32,550 nt of DNA, from the IMG/VR virus record IMGVR_UViG_3300049491_000648, positions 1 through 32,550 of that record; one strand, written 5' to 3'. Position 1 is the first letter of the stretch; every line of letters begins with the position of its first letter. Below are positions 25,767 to 30,901 of this stretch, in pieces. Source of the stretch: a virus. The notes beneath the pieces are model-generated. The model did not search any database, had not been told where the DNA came from, and saw only the letters and a program-made list of their open reading frames with translations. Position numbers and translations under genes: made by a program.

Positions 25767-25790
25767 GGAGGGGCCCTGACGGGCCCCTCC
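25767..25790 (+). terminator. TNAC-loop hairpin 1 (TGAC), after the polymerase gene
   Basis: Ten-base arms GGAGGGGCCC and GGGCCCCTCC around TGAC, followed by TTCTTGG. It starts eight bases after the stop codon. First of fifteen similar hairpins that separate units from here to 30414. Confidence 0.7.
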
Positions 25791-25798
25791 TTCTTGGC

Positions 25799-25821
25799 CG
25801 CTCGCTGACGCTCGCTGATTC
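25799..25821 (+). repeat. Direct repeat (copy 2) around CGCTCGCTGACGCTCGCTG
   Basis: Matches 22548-22570 with one mismatch. The two copies flank the polymerase-like gene, a pattern that could arise from insertion or duplication. The ~100 bases after it are G/C-rich with CCCGGGGG-type runs and hold no gene. Confidence 0.6.
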
Positions 25822-25908
25822 GAGGACACCAAGAACCCGGGGGCTCGCTGGCGGGCGGGCTCCCGGGGGCTCCCCCTTTCTTTATACCCGAGGGATGACG
25901 AGAAGCCC

Positions 25909-25928
25909 AGGCGCCCTGACGGGCGCCT
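25909..25928 (+). terminator. TNAC-loop hairpin 2 (TGAC)
   Basis: Arms AGGCGCCC and GGGCGCCT around TGAC, then TGTTC and the GGGAGGAA ribosome site of the next gene. Confidence 0.6.
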
Positions 25929-25948
25929 TGTTCTGGGAGGAATCTGCA

Positions 25949-26125
25949 ATGAAGCGTCGAGTCAACATGGTCCTCGAGTCCACGAACGTGCGTGGCATCA
26001 GCCCCGAGGGCTTGGTCCTCACGCGCTCGGATGTCGAAGGCCCCAACAACAACAAAGAGGACGCCCGTGAGCGTTCCAACGTCCTGCGCTCTGTCCAGGG
26101 CAGCTACCGGGTAGGTGTACGATGA
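25949..26125 (+). CDS. 58-aa basic protein, unknown
   Basis: ATG 25949 follows GGGAGGAA eight bases away; a longer frame to 25895 runs through a hairpin and is rejected. The protein begins MKRRVNMVLESTNVRGISPE and is rich in Arg and Asn (EGPNNNKEDARERSNVLRSV). It overlaps the next gene by four bases (ATGA). No domain is recognised. Confidence 0.65.
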   Translation: MKRRVNMVLESTNVRGISPEGLVLTRSDVEGPNNNKEDARERSNVLRSVQGSYRVGVR

Positions 26126-26430
26126 GCGCTGGTATTCGTGGTGTCGGAGAACGTGTGCAGGCCGTTGGCGATTGGGACCCCGCGGTCATCGCTCTCGGCA
26201 AGGTCATCCTCGGTCTGGGTCTCGTGGGCGTTGCGCTCTGGCTCAGTCCCTACACGCTGACCGACCTGCTGCTCACCTTCGGCATCCCGCTCCTCATCAT
26301 CGCCATGCTCCTCGCGGGCACAGGCATCGTGGGTTCCGGGTTTCTGGAGATGGTCAACAGCAGGCAGCTCGGGCAGAAGGTCCAGGACTACGTGCGTGAA
26401 GCGCGCGACAACCTGACCGAGTCGCAGTAA
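26122..26430 (+). CDS. 102-aa two-pass membrane protein
   Basis: ATG 26122 overlaps the previous stop (ATGA). Two hydrophobic helices are clear: VIALGKVILGLGLVGVALWL near 23-42 and LLLTFGIPLLIIAMLLAGTG near 51-70. A charged helical tail follows (NSRQLGQKVQDYVREARDNL). The protein is likely inserted in the host inner membrane with both ends on the same side. The function is unknown; a superinfection-exclusion or envelope-modifying role would fit but is not shown. Confidence 0.7.
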   Translation: MSAGIRGVGERVQAVGDWDPAVIALGKVILGLGLVGVALWLSPYTLTDLLLTFGIPLLIIAMLLAGTGIVGSGFLEMVNSRQLGQKVQDYVREARDNLTESQ

Positions 26431-26435
26431 GACTG

Positions 26436-26453
26436 GGGGCCCTGACGGGCCCC
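26436..26453 (+). terminator. TNAC-loop hairpin 3 (TGAC)
   Basis: Arms GGGGCCC and GGGCCCC around TGAC, immediately before TGGAGGTTCCCAATG of the next gene. It begins six bases after the stop codon. Confidence 0.6.
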
Positions 26454-26472
26454 TGGTTCATGGAGGTTCCCA

Positions 26473-26886
26473 ATGTACAACTACACCTTTTCCGAGCCCT
26501 GGTACTCCGGCAAGTACGTCGAGGGTCGTCAGATCACCGCCTGCATGACCAAGGCCCCGCTTCCGGTCCGCACCGAAGTGACGCTCCGTGCCCCGGCCAA
26601 GACCCAGACCACGGTCAAGCGTACGCGCTACGCGGGCGACACGGTCCAGGGCCCCATCTCCGAGTGGAAGGCGAGCGACTTCCTCGAGGAGACCGTCACC
26701 GAGCCCGGTGTGTCCAGCGTGTTCGATTCCGGTGCCGTCGACTTCAAGAAGATCGACTGCATCAAGGCCGTCCGTGCGGTCACGGGCTACGGGCTGAAGG
26801 AAGCGAAGGAGCTGGTCGAGGCGCTCGGCGTGCTCAACGCGGTCATCACGATCGTGGACTTCACGAGCCACACCAGCCGCTGGTAG
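26473..26886 (+). CDS. 137-aa protein with an L7/L12 C-terminal-like helix
   Basis: ATG 26473 follows GGAGGTTCCCA. Residues 1-85 are unrecognised and beta-like (YNYTFSEPWYSGKYVEGRQI). Residues 91-117 (FKKIDCIKAVRAV, then TGYGLKEAKELVEA) match the hallmark of the ribosomal bL12 C-terminal domain, 'K-x-x-x-I-K-x-V-R-x-x-T-G-x-G-L-K-E-A-K-x-L-V-E', and are followed by a final hydrophobic strand (NAVITIVDF). Only about half of the bL12 domain is present. bL12 recruits translation GTPases, so a phage mimic could bind elongation or release factors. Phage proteins with bL12-like domains have been reported; the role here is inference. Confidence 0.75.
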   Translation: MYNYTFSEPWYSGKYVEGRQITACMTKAPLPVRTEVTLRAPAKTQTTVKRTRYAGDTVQGPISEWKASDFLEETVTEPGVSSVFDSGAVDFKKIDCIKAVRAVTGYGLKEAKELVEALGVLNAVITIVDFTSHTSRW

Positions 26887-26894
26887 ACCTTCGG

Positions 26895-26910
26895 GGGCCC
26901 TGACGGGCCC
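26895..26910 (+). terminator. TNAC-loop hairpin 4 (TGAC)
   Basis: Arms GGGCCC and GGGCCC around TGAC, followed by TCGATTCAAGGAGG and the next start codon. Confidence 0.6.
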
Positions 26911-26930
26911 TCGATTCAAGGAGGTTCCCA

Positions 26931-27191
26931 ATGTCCAGTCTCATCGAACGTTCCGTCGCCACCCGTCGTCATGCCGGTCCCCGCAACATCGCGGCCATCT
27001 GCAAGCTCCACGCGGAGGAGAACGGTGCCCGGCCCAGCACGGTCGGTCTCAAGGGCGACGCCAAGAAGAACGCGCTCACGGCTCAGAAGCGCTGGGATTC
27101 CAGCCTCATGGGTCGCAGCACGGTCATCAGCGAGGCCGTCAACAACGGGGTCTGCCGCATCGACAACAGCGGCATGGTCGTCCGTGCGTAG
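26931..27191 (+). CDS. 86-aa basic protein, unknown
   Basis: ATG 26931 follows AAGGAGGTTCCCA. The protein begins MSSLIERSVATRRHAGPRNI and is basic and helical in the middle (AAICKLHAEENGARPST; KGDAKKNALTAQKRWDSSLM), ending in short strands (VCRIDNSGMVVRA). The basic character suggests nucleic-acid contact. No family is recognised. Confidence 0.65.
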   Translation: MSSLIERSVATRRHAGPRNIAAICKLHAEENGARPSTVGLKGDAKKNALTAQKRWDSSLMGRSTVISEAVNNGVCRIDNSGMVVRA

Positions 27192-27200
27192 GTAGACTCG

Positions 27201-27218
27201 GGGGCCCTCACGGGCCCC
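27201..27218 (+). terminator. TNAC-loop hairpin 5 (TCAC)
   Basis: Arms GGGGCCC and GGGCCCC around TCAC, ten bases after the stop codon, followed by TCAGTTCTCGG. Confidence 0.6.
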
Positions 27219-27239
27219 TCAGTTCTCGGAAGACACACG

Positions 27240-27255
27240 AGGGCCTAACGGCCCT
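27240..27255 (+). terminator. TNAC-loop hairpin 6 (TAAC)
   Basis: Arms AGGGCC and GGCCCT around TAAC, then TTGATTCTTGGAGG. It lies only 21 bases after hairpin 5 with no gene between, so one of them may not act as a terminator. Confidence 0.5.
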
Positions 27256-27275
27256 TTGATTCTTGGAGGTTCAAC

Positions 27276-27830
27276 ATGACTGCACTCATCACCGCGCTCC
27301 TCGCGCTCACGTCCCCCATCGACCCCAAGGTCAAGCTCATCGTCCAGAAGCCCCAGGCTGGCTCGAACGCTTGGGACCAGGTGGTCTTCAACGACTACTG
27401 CTACGAGTCCCTGAAGGGCTCCGGCGGCACCGAGAACCGCACCCGTGCGATGTTCGCCCTGCTCGGTCAGGCGGCCAGCCTGCTCGCGAAGGACGACCCG
27501 ACCGGCCAGCTCTCCATGCGTTCCTTCTACCGGAACGGCAAGGGTGAGAACGTGCCCCGTCTGCACATCTCGGTCCGTCCCAGCACCGCCCAGGCCCAGG
27601 CCCCGGTGATGGACGCGAACGCCCAGCTCGCCGAGTGGTCCGAGAAGGCAGCCCTCGCGGGTGTCGACTTCGCGGCCGTTCCTGCGGCCATCACGGCGGT
27701 CCCTGCGGCCTACGTGGGCTGGCTCAAGGCGGCTGTCGCCCGGCTCAACACCGCGGCTGTCACGGCCGAGGTCGCGGCCACCGGCAACGTCGACACGGGC
27801 GCCGCTGCCCAGGAAGACGCTCCGTTCTAA
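27276..27830 (+). CDS. 184-aa protein ending in an SSB-like acidic tip
   Basis: ATG 27276 follows TTGGAGGTTCAAC. The first half has strands and helices (DPKVKLIVQKPQAGSNAWDQ; WDQVVFNDYCYESLKGSGG; MRSFYRNGKGENVPRLHISV), then an Ala-rich stretch (VPAAITAVPAAYVGWLKAAV). The end AAQEDAPF resembles the conserved acidic tip of bacterial SSB (D-D-D-I-P-F), the docking site for RecO, PriA, RecQ, Topo III and others. The body does not show clear OB-fold signatures. It may be a phage ssDNA-binding protein or a decoy that competes with host SSB; both are inference. Confidence 0.65.
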   Translation: MTALITALLALTSPIDPKVKLIVQKPQAGSNAWDQVVFNDYCYESLKGSGGTENRTRAMFALLGQAASLLAKDDPTGQLSMRSFYRNGKGENVPRLHISVRPSTAQAQAPVMDANAQLAEWSEKAALAGVDFAAVPAAITAVPAAYVGWLKAAVARLNTAAVTAEVAATGNVDTGAAAQEDAPF

Positions 27831-27837
27831 GACGGAC

Positions 27838-27861
27838 GGGAGGACCCTCACGGGTCCTCCC
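27838..27861 (+). terminator. TNAC-loop hairpin 7 (TCAC)
   Basis: Ten-base arms GGGAGGACCC and GGGTCCTCCC around TCAC, eight bases after the stop codon; one of the longest of the series. Confidence 0.65.
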
Positions 27862-27901
27862 TCATCTCGCTCCTGACGTCGCGTCATTCCAGGAGGTTCC
27901 C

Positions 27902-28042
27902 ATGGACAAGCCTGAAGAAGTTCCCAAGCGTACAAGCTGGGGCTCAGGTCCACACAAGAGGCGTGCCCTGGAAGAAGCGAAGGGTATCATCCCTGATCGC
28001 AAACACAAGCACAAGAAGAAGCCTCAGGACCAGGACGCCTGA
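27902..28042 (+). CDS. 46-aa Lys/His-rich protein
   Basis: ATG 27902 follows CAGGAGGTTCCC. The sequence begins MDKPEEVPKRTSWGSGPHKR and ends with a basic tract (DRKHKHKKKPQDQDA). It is probably disordered and may bind nucleic acid or acidic surfaces. Its stop codon lies exactly in the loop of hairpin 8. No family is recognised. Confidence 0.6.
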   Translation: MDKPEEVPKRTSWGSGPHKRRALEEAKGIIPDRKHKHKKKPQDQDA

Positions 28043-28050
28043 CGGCGTCC
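28033..28050 (+). terminator. TNAC-loop hairpin 8 (TGAC) containing a stop codon
   Basis: Arms GGACGCC and GGCGTCC around TGAC; the TGA of the 46-aa gene (28040-28042) is the first three bases of the loop, so a terminating ribosome must unfold this stem. Confidence 0.55.
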
Positions 28051-28068
28051 GTCTTCTTGGAGGTTCCC

Positions 28069-28359
28069 ATGCTCATCTTCCGTCCCTACATCGTGTCCAC
28101 CATCTTCATCGTGGACATGTTCGGCAACACCACGATCGTCGACGTCTACGACATCGAGGTCATCTACATCGATCTGGAAGCGCTCTACTACGAGCTGCTG
28201 CTCCAGGAGCTGATCGCGGCGTTCGAGTCCATCAGCCTGGACTGCCAGTCCATCGACAACACGGACTGTGACGACCGCTTCGCCTTCGGCTTCGGGCGCG
28301 ACTACCCCAGCAACGTCATCCGCTTCGGGGACTACAGGGCCAGCCGCTTCGACATGTAG
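28069..28359 (+). CDS. 96-aa acidic protein, unknown
   Basis: ATG 28069 follows TTGGAGGTTCCC; an upstream in-frame start at 28057 is inside the hairpin spacer and lacks a ribosome site. The protein begins MLIFRPYIVSTIFIVDMFGN, with repeated hydrophobic/acidic strands (TTIVDVYDIEVIYIDLEALY; YELLLQELIAAFESISLD) and a Cys/Asp-rich turn (CQSIDNTDCDDRF). It is strongly acidic overall, so a DNA-mimic or inhibitor role is possible. No family is recognised. Confidence 0.65.
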   Translation: MLIFRPYIVSTIFIVDMFGNTTIVDVYDIEVIYIDLEALYYELLLQELIAAFESISLDCQSIDNTDCDDRFAFGFGRDYPSNVIRFGDYRASRFDM

Positions 28360-28367
28360 GTGATTGG

Positions 28368-28383
28368 GGGCCCTCGCGGGCCC
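28368..28383 (+). terminator. Hairpin 9 of the series (TCGC loop variant)
   Basis: Arms GGGCCC and GGGCCC around TCGC, eight bases after the stop codon, followed by TCAGTTCATGGAGG. The only member without A in loop position three. Confidence 0.55.
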
Positions 28384-28408
28384 TCAGTTCATGGAGGTCC
28401 CAACCAAC

Positions 28409-28699
28409 ATGGACTATTTCACCATCTTCTTCCTCGCGTACTTCGGCATCTACTTGGTGATGGCTGTGCCTCGCCAGATGCTCACCGTCATGGGCTTCTT
28501 CTTCCGTGATGCGCTCGCGCGTCTGGTCGTCAGCCTCTTCATCCTCATGGTCTACGCGTTCTTCACGCCGGATGAGCCCGTGGCCGAGGTGGAGATCCCG
28601 CGCCTCGATCTCTCCGACATCATGATCGATGACATGCGTGACCACAGCGTCACCATGGACTTCACGGAGCCCGTCTTCATCCTGCCCACGGAGGAGTGA
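28409..28699 (+). CDS. 96-aa two-pass membrane protein with acidic tail
   Basis: ATG 28409 lies 12 bases after ATGGAGG. Two hydrophobic helices: MDYFTIFFLAYFGIYLVMAV at 1-20, then LARLVVSLFILMVYAFF near 36-52. The remaining ~44 residues are acidic (EVEIPRLDLSDIMIDDMRDH) and end in FILPTEE. The stop overlaps the next start (TGATG). It is likely an inner-membrane protein with an acidic cytoplasmic or outer domain. Function unknown. Confidence 0.65.
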   Translation: MDYFTIFFLAYFGIYLVMAVPRQMLTVMGFFFRDALARLVVSLFILMVYAFFTPDEPVAEVEIPRLDLSDIMIDDMRDHSVTMDFTEPVFILPTEE

Positions 28700-28749
28700 T
28701 GGAGATCCTGCTGCTCATCATCATCATCATCCTGCTGCTCAGCCGATAG
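28699..28749 (+). CDS. Candidate 16-aa hydrophobic micropeptide
   Basis: A 17-codon frame (MEILLLIIIIILLLSR) begins inside the stop of the membrane protein (TGATG), with GAGGAG directly upstream. It is a bare membrane helix. The overlap and ribosome site argue for translation, perhaps with a role beside the upstream membrane protein. Confidence 0.5.
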   Translation: MEILLLIIIIILLLSR

Positions 28750-28755
28750 CGACGG

Positions 28756-28773
28756 GGCGCCCTGACGGGCGCC
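28756..28773 (+). terminator. TNAC-loop hairpin 10 (TGAC)
   Basis: Arms GGCGCCC and GGGCGCC around TGAC, seven bases after the micropeptide stop, followed by TTGTTCATGGGG. Confidence 0.6.
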
Positions 28774-28805
28774 TTGTTCATGGGGATTGAAAGGACCCCG
28801 TCACC

Positions 28806-29069
28806 ATGCAGACCACCTACGACCGTCGGCGCCTCAAGGCCGGCATCGACCACAACGGCAACCAGAAGTTCCGTACCCTCGACGTCAAGATGACGGACGT
28901 GGACTACCGCCTGCCCCGGATCACCGAGACCGTCGAGGTCTTCGACGCCGAGTCCGAGCGCACGTTCACCAAGACCATCGAGCGCCGTCCCAACCTCACC
29001 GTGACCACCCGCGTCACCGTGTGCCGTCAGCACGGGGTCATCCGTCTGTACGGCCCCCAGGGGTTGTGA
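28806..29069 (+). CDS. 87-aa basic beta-rich protein, unknown
   Basis: ATG 28806 follows GAAAGGACCCCGTCACC. The protein begins MQTTYDRRRLKAGIDHNGNQ and continues with strands (KFRTLDVKMTDVDYRL; RITETVEVFDAESERTFTK; NLTVTTRVTVCRQHGVIRLY). Arg/Lys-rich beta proteins of this size often bind nucleic acid, but no family is recognised. Its stop overlaps the next start (TGATG). Confidence 0.65.
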   Translation: MQTTYDRRRLKAGIDHNGNQKFRTLDVKMTDVDYRLPRITETVEVFDAESERTFTKTIERRPNLTVTTRVTVCRQHGVIRLYGPQGL

Positions 29070-29311
29070 TGGAGCCCCTCGCCGCAGCCGCGCTCATCCG
29101 TGGGGAAGTCGACAACTTCTTCGACAACCTCCGCGAGACCCTGCGTCTCCAGAACGAGCACATGCTGGCCGTCCTCGCCCTCCTCCCGGAAGGTGAACGT
29201 ACCCAGTACCTGCTCGCGACCCAGAGCGCGGGCCTGGGCGTGGTCGAGAACCTGATGGACAAGACGTTCGAGGTCATCAACAAGATCGTGGACGCGAACG
29301 TCCCCAAGTAG
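29069..29311 (+). CDS. 80-aa helical protein, unknown
   Basis: ATG 29069 overlaps the previous stop (TGATG). The protein is helical throughout: MEPLAAAALIRGEVDNFFDN, LRETLRLQNEHMLAVLALLP, then GVVENLMDKTFEVINKIVDA. It looks like a short antiparallel helical bundle. It is the last clear gene of the GC-rich island; base composition drops soon after. Confidence 0.65.
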   Translation: MEPLAAAALIRGEVDNFFDNLRETLRLQNEHMLAVLALLPEGERTQYLLATQSAGLGVVENLMDKTFEVINKIVDANVPK

Positions 29312-29316
29312 TGACT

Positions 29317-29336
29317 CGGCGCCCTCACGGGCGCCG
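29317..29336 (+). terminator. TNAC-loop hairpin 11 (TCAC)
   Basis: Arms CGGCGCCC and GGGCGCCG around TCAC, six bases after the stop codon, followed by TGTTCTTGG. Last hairpin that follows a clear gene. Confidence 0.6.
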
Positions 29337-29466
29337 TGTTCTTGGAACGGGAACTCCCGGCACCGCAGGCGAAGCCATGAATCCTGCAACCAAAGCTCTT
29401 AGCGTGAAAAGGCATTTGAGTCGTTCAGCCGTACGCGTCGAAAGATAATGAGCTGTCGCAAGACCT

Positions 29467-29490
29467 TGAGGGCCCCTGACGGGGCCCTCA
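29467..29490 (+). terminator. TNAC-loop hairpin 12 (TGAC)
   Basis: Ten-base arms TGAGGGCCCC and GGGGCCCTCA around TGAC. It follows no clear gene, so it may end a small RNA or separate processed units. Confidence 0.6.
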
Positions 29491-29661
29491 TGCATGGAGT
29501 ACGTTCGACTGAACGCCAAAGTAAGTCTGACGTGGCAGAGCATATAGGTTGTGTTGGCGCACAACTTAGCATTATCCCTATTCGCTTAGGGAGGTCCGGT
29601 CGCAATCCGGAGATGGCTTAGTTCATCTTAGTGTAAGCCCAGCTCCAACTTTAGGACTGAT

Positions 29662-29679
29662 GGGCGACTGACGTCGCCC
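29662..29679 (+). terminator. TNAC-loop hairpin 13 (TGAC)
   Basis: Arms GGGCGAC and GTCGCCC around TGAC, then TTGTTCTCGG; it closes the four-stem segment 29491-29661. Confidence 0.6.
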
Positions 29680-29988
29680 TTGTTCTCGGAACCTTCGTCG
29701 TTGGGTCATTCGGGAAACGGCAGATATTGGAACGGGGTCATAATCGTTCCAGGGTGGCAACCTCCATTGTGAAATAGCCATTCACGTAGCAGCTGTAACT
29801 GCAACAACACAGGTGGGTGGTGCGCGAGCGCCACCAACCTCTTCAGAGCACAATCATCAGTCGTTCTTTGGCCAACTGGTAGGTAGTACCAGTGTAGGAT
29901 ATCTATTTGAGAGTAAGCCTCAATAGAATCTGAAGCATATTTACGGGAACGTGGGCCGGACTCCACTAATCCAACACCTATATGGTGG

Positions 29989-30012
29989 GAAGCGCTGCTG
30001 ACGCAGCGCTTC
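29989..30012 (+). terminator. TNAC-loop hairpin 14 (TGAC)
   Basis: Ten-base arms GAAGCGCTGC and GCAGCGCTTC around TGAC, then TTCTTGG. The arms differ in sequence from other members while the loop is kept. Confidence 0.65.
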
Positions 30013-30082
30013 TTCTTGGCGAGGCGTTTGAAGCACGCAGGCCAACTCGGAGGATAGGCGCTGTACTCAAGGAGAGAGTGCG

Positions 30083-30142
30083 ATGTACAGCAGGCCAAGC
30101 CTAAAGCTCTCTACCTATATGGGGAAGGTTGTGCCCCAGTGA
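30083..30142 (+). CDS. Candidate 19-aa peptide gene
   Basis: ATG 30083 has AAGGAGAG eight bases upstream; the peptide starts MYSRPSLKLSTYMG. The ribosome site is good, but the frame is very short and lies in a structured region, so this is only a candidate. Confidence 0.25.
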   Translation: MYSRPSLKLSTYMGKVVPQ

Positions 30143-30382
30143 TTCCTCGTCAGGAGCTGAACGAGGTGGAGTTATCAGGTACGCCCACTGGCTGACCTGA
30201 TGGCGAAAGGTCAGGTATCGAGACATCCAATCGGGGACAAGCTCTGTGGCAGCAACCACAGCCCGATGAGGAAGAAGAGCCCGCAAGACCCGTTGACCTG
30301 GATTTGCTGCAGGTTACAGAGCGCCGGCGTGGGGCTCTCGTTCTTCTCTCGCTAACGCTCGTGGTTCGCGGCACCATGGACG

Positions 30383-30414
30383 TTCACGACGGAGCCTCAC
30401 GGCTCCGTCGTGAA
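30383..30414 (+). terminator. TNAC-loop hairpin 15 (TCAC), 14-bp perfect stem
   Basis: Arms TTCACGACGGAGCC and GGCTCCGTCGTGAA around TCAC. Longest perfect stem in the window; a strong transcript end or processing signal. No T-run follows. Confidence 0.6.
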
Positions 30415-30435
30415 TCAGACGTGAGATAAGGTGAT

Positions 30436-30494
30436 GCCCCGATAGGGGCTGGGTCTGGGCAAAGCCCAGTGGTAACTCACACCCCGATAGGGGT
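30436..30494 (+). promoter_or_regulatory. Triple stem-loop before the 47-aa gene
   Basis: Two copies of CCCC-GATA-GGGG (30436-30449 and 30481-30494) enclose CTGGGC-AAA-GCCCAG (30455-30469). The second copy ends 7 bases before the GGAGGA ribosome site of the next gene, so it may affect its translation. The loops differ from the TNAC series. Confidence 0.45.
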
Positions 30495-30509
30495 TCTCCG
30501 GAGGAACAC

Positions 30510-30653
30510 ATGAAGTTGCTTGCAACCATCGGTTGGCTAACCGTCATGAGTATCTGGGCAGCCCTTGCCCTGAACTTTCCACAAATCATCATGGCCACAG
30601 CAATCGTCTCGACGGTGGTTGGAGCCATCTACATCTGGGATCTACAGAAGTAG
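30510..30653 (+). CDS. 47-aa two-pass membrane microprotein
   Basis: ATG 30510 follows CCGGAGGAACAC. The sequence begins MKLLATIGWLTVMSIWAALA, a hydrophobic helix, followed by a short loop and a second hydrophobic helix (IIMATAIVSTVVGAIYIW) and a charged end (DLQK). It may act in the host membrane. No family is recognised. Below the usual length cut-off, but the ribosome site and membrane pattern are convincing. Confidence 0.65.
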   Translation: MKLLATIGWLTVMSIWAALALNFPQIIMATAIVSTVVGAIYIWDLQK

Positions 30654-30665
30654 AAAATTAAAACC

Positions 30666-30689
30666 CCGAGAAAAATAACAATTTCTCGG
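30666..30689. terminator. 8-bp stem-loop, possible terminator
   Basis: CCGAGAAA and TTTCTCGG flank an eight-base loop, 12 bases after the 47-aa gene stop. The T-rich tail (GGTTTTAATTTT) is on the minus-strand side, so it looks better for minus-strand transcripts; rightward it would act only as a stem. Confidence 0.4.
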
Positions 30690-30751
30690 CGTTGGTCCGT
30701 TCAGCACAAGACTGGACGAACACGAATCGGGTCTTAACTTAGACTCTCTTC

Positions 30752-30827
30752 GGGCTGCTAGCTCAATTGGTAGAGCAACAGACTCTTAATCTGGAGGTTC
30801 TGGGTTCAAGCCCCAGGCGGCCCACCA
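30752..30827 (+). tRNA. tRNA-Lys (anticodon CTT)
   Basis: A full 76-base cloverleaf with encoded CCA. The acceptor GGGCTGC pairs with GCGGCCC (one G-U), the D-arm is GCTC/GAGC, the anticodon arm has a seven-base loop CTCTTAA with CTT at positions 34-36, and the T-arm is CTGGG-TTCAAGC-CCCAG. The first anticodon-stem pair is A-G, a minor defect. Phage tRNAs often support codons that differ from the host's; here CTT reads AAG. Confidence 0.95.
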
Positions 30828-30878
30828 CTTTACTCCCATTTAGAACCTATTCAGTTTGTACCGAATCTTTTAAGATAC

Positions 30879-30897
30879 TTTCAAATAGTTTCAAATA
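30879..30897 (+). promoter_or_regulatory. TTTCAAATA direct repeats upstream of the promoter
   Basis: TTTCAAATA occurs at 30879-30887 and 30889-30897, ten bases apart (one helix turn), directly upstream of the -35 box, whose TTGAAA is the reverse complement of TTTCAA. This is the layout of an activator or repressor site. Confidence 0.45.
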
Positions 30898-30901
30898 CTG
30901 G

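Larger units (their letters stand above)
29337..30382 (+). ncRNA. Hairpin-punctuated, apparently non-coding region with structured segments
   Basis: Between hairpins 11 and 15 there is no convincing gene, and GC content falls. Segment 29491-29661 holds four successive stems: GTTGTG/CACAAC (29548-29565), TCCCTA/TAGGGA (29575-29592), TCCGG/CCGGA (29595-29611) and GCTTA/TAAGC (29616-29638). Segment 29680-29988 holds ACTGGTA/TACCAGT (29875-29893) and a stem near 29913-29935. Segment 30013-30382 holds CCTCGT/ACGAGG (30145-30166), competing pairings at 30174-30214 and CTGTGG/CCACAG (30244-30261). These may be small RNAs or very short peptide genes; the sequence does not decide. Confidence 0.4.

Noticed and set aside
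29548-29638. tRNA-like appearance (successive small stems, one with five pairs and a seven-base loop)
   Set aside because: No 5'/3' acceptor pairing, no D-arm, and the seven-base loop TCGCAAT does not match the T-loop pattern.
30192-30214. Hammerhead ribozyme core (CTGATG ... GAAA)
   Set aside because: The required C-U-G-A-N-G-A core is not complete (CTGATGG), and the flanking stems do not form the three-helix arrangement.
25767-30414. CRISPR array from regularly spaced similar hairpins
   Set aside because: Stems vary in sequence, spacing is irregular (20-370 bases) and the spacers are genes; there is no constant repeat.
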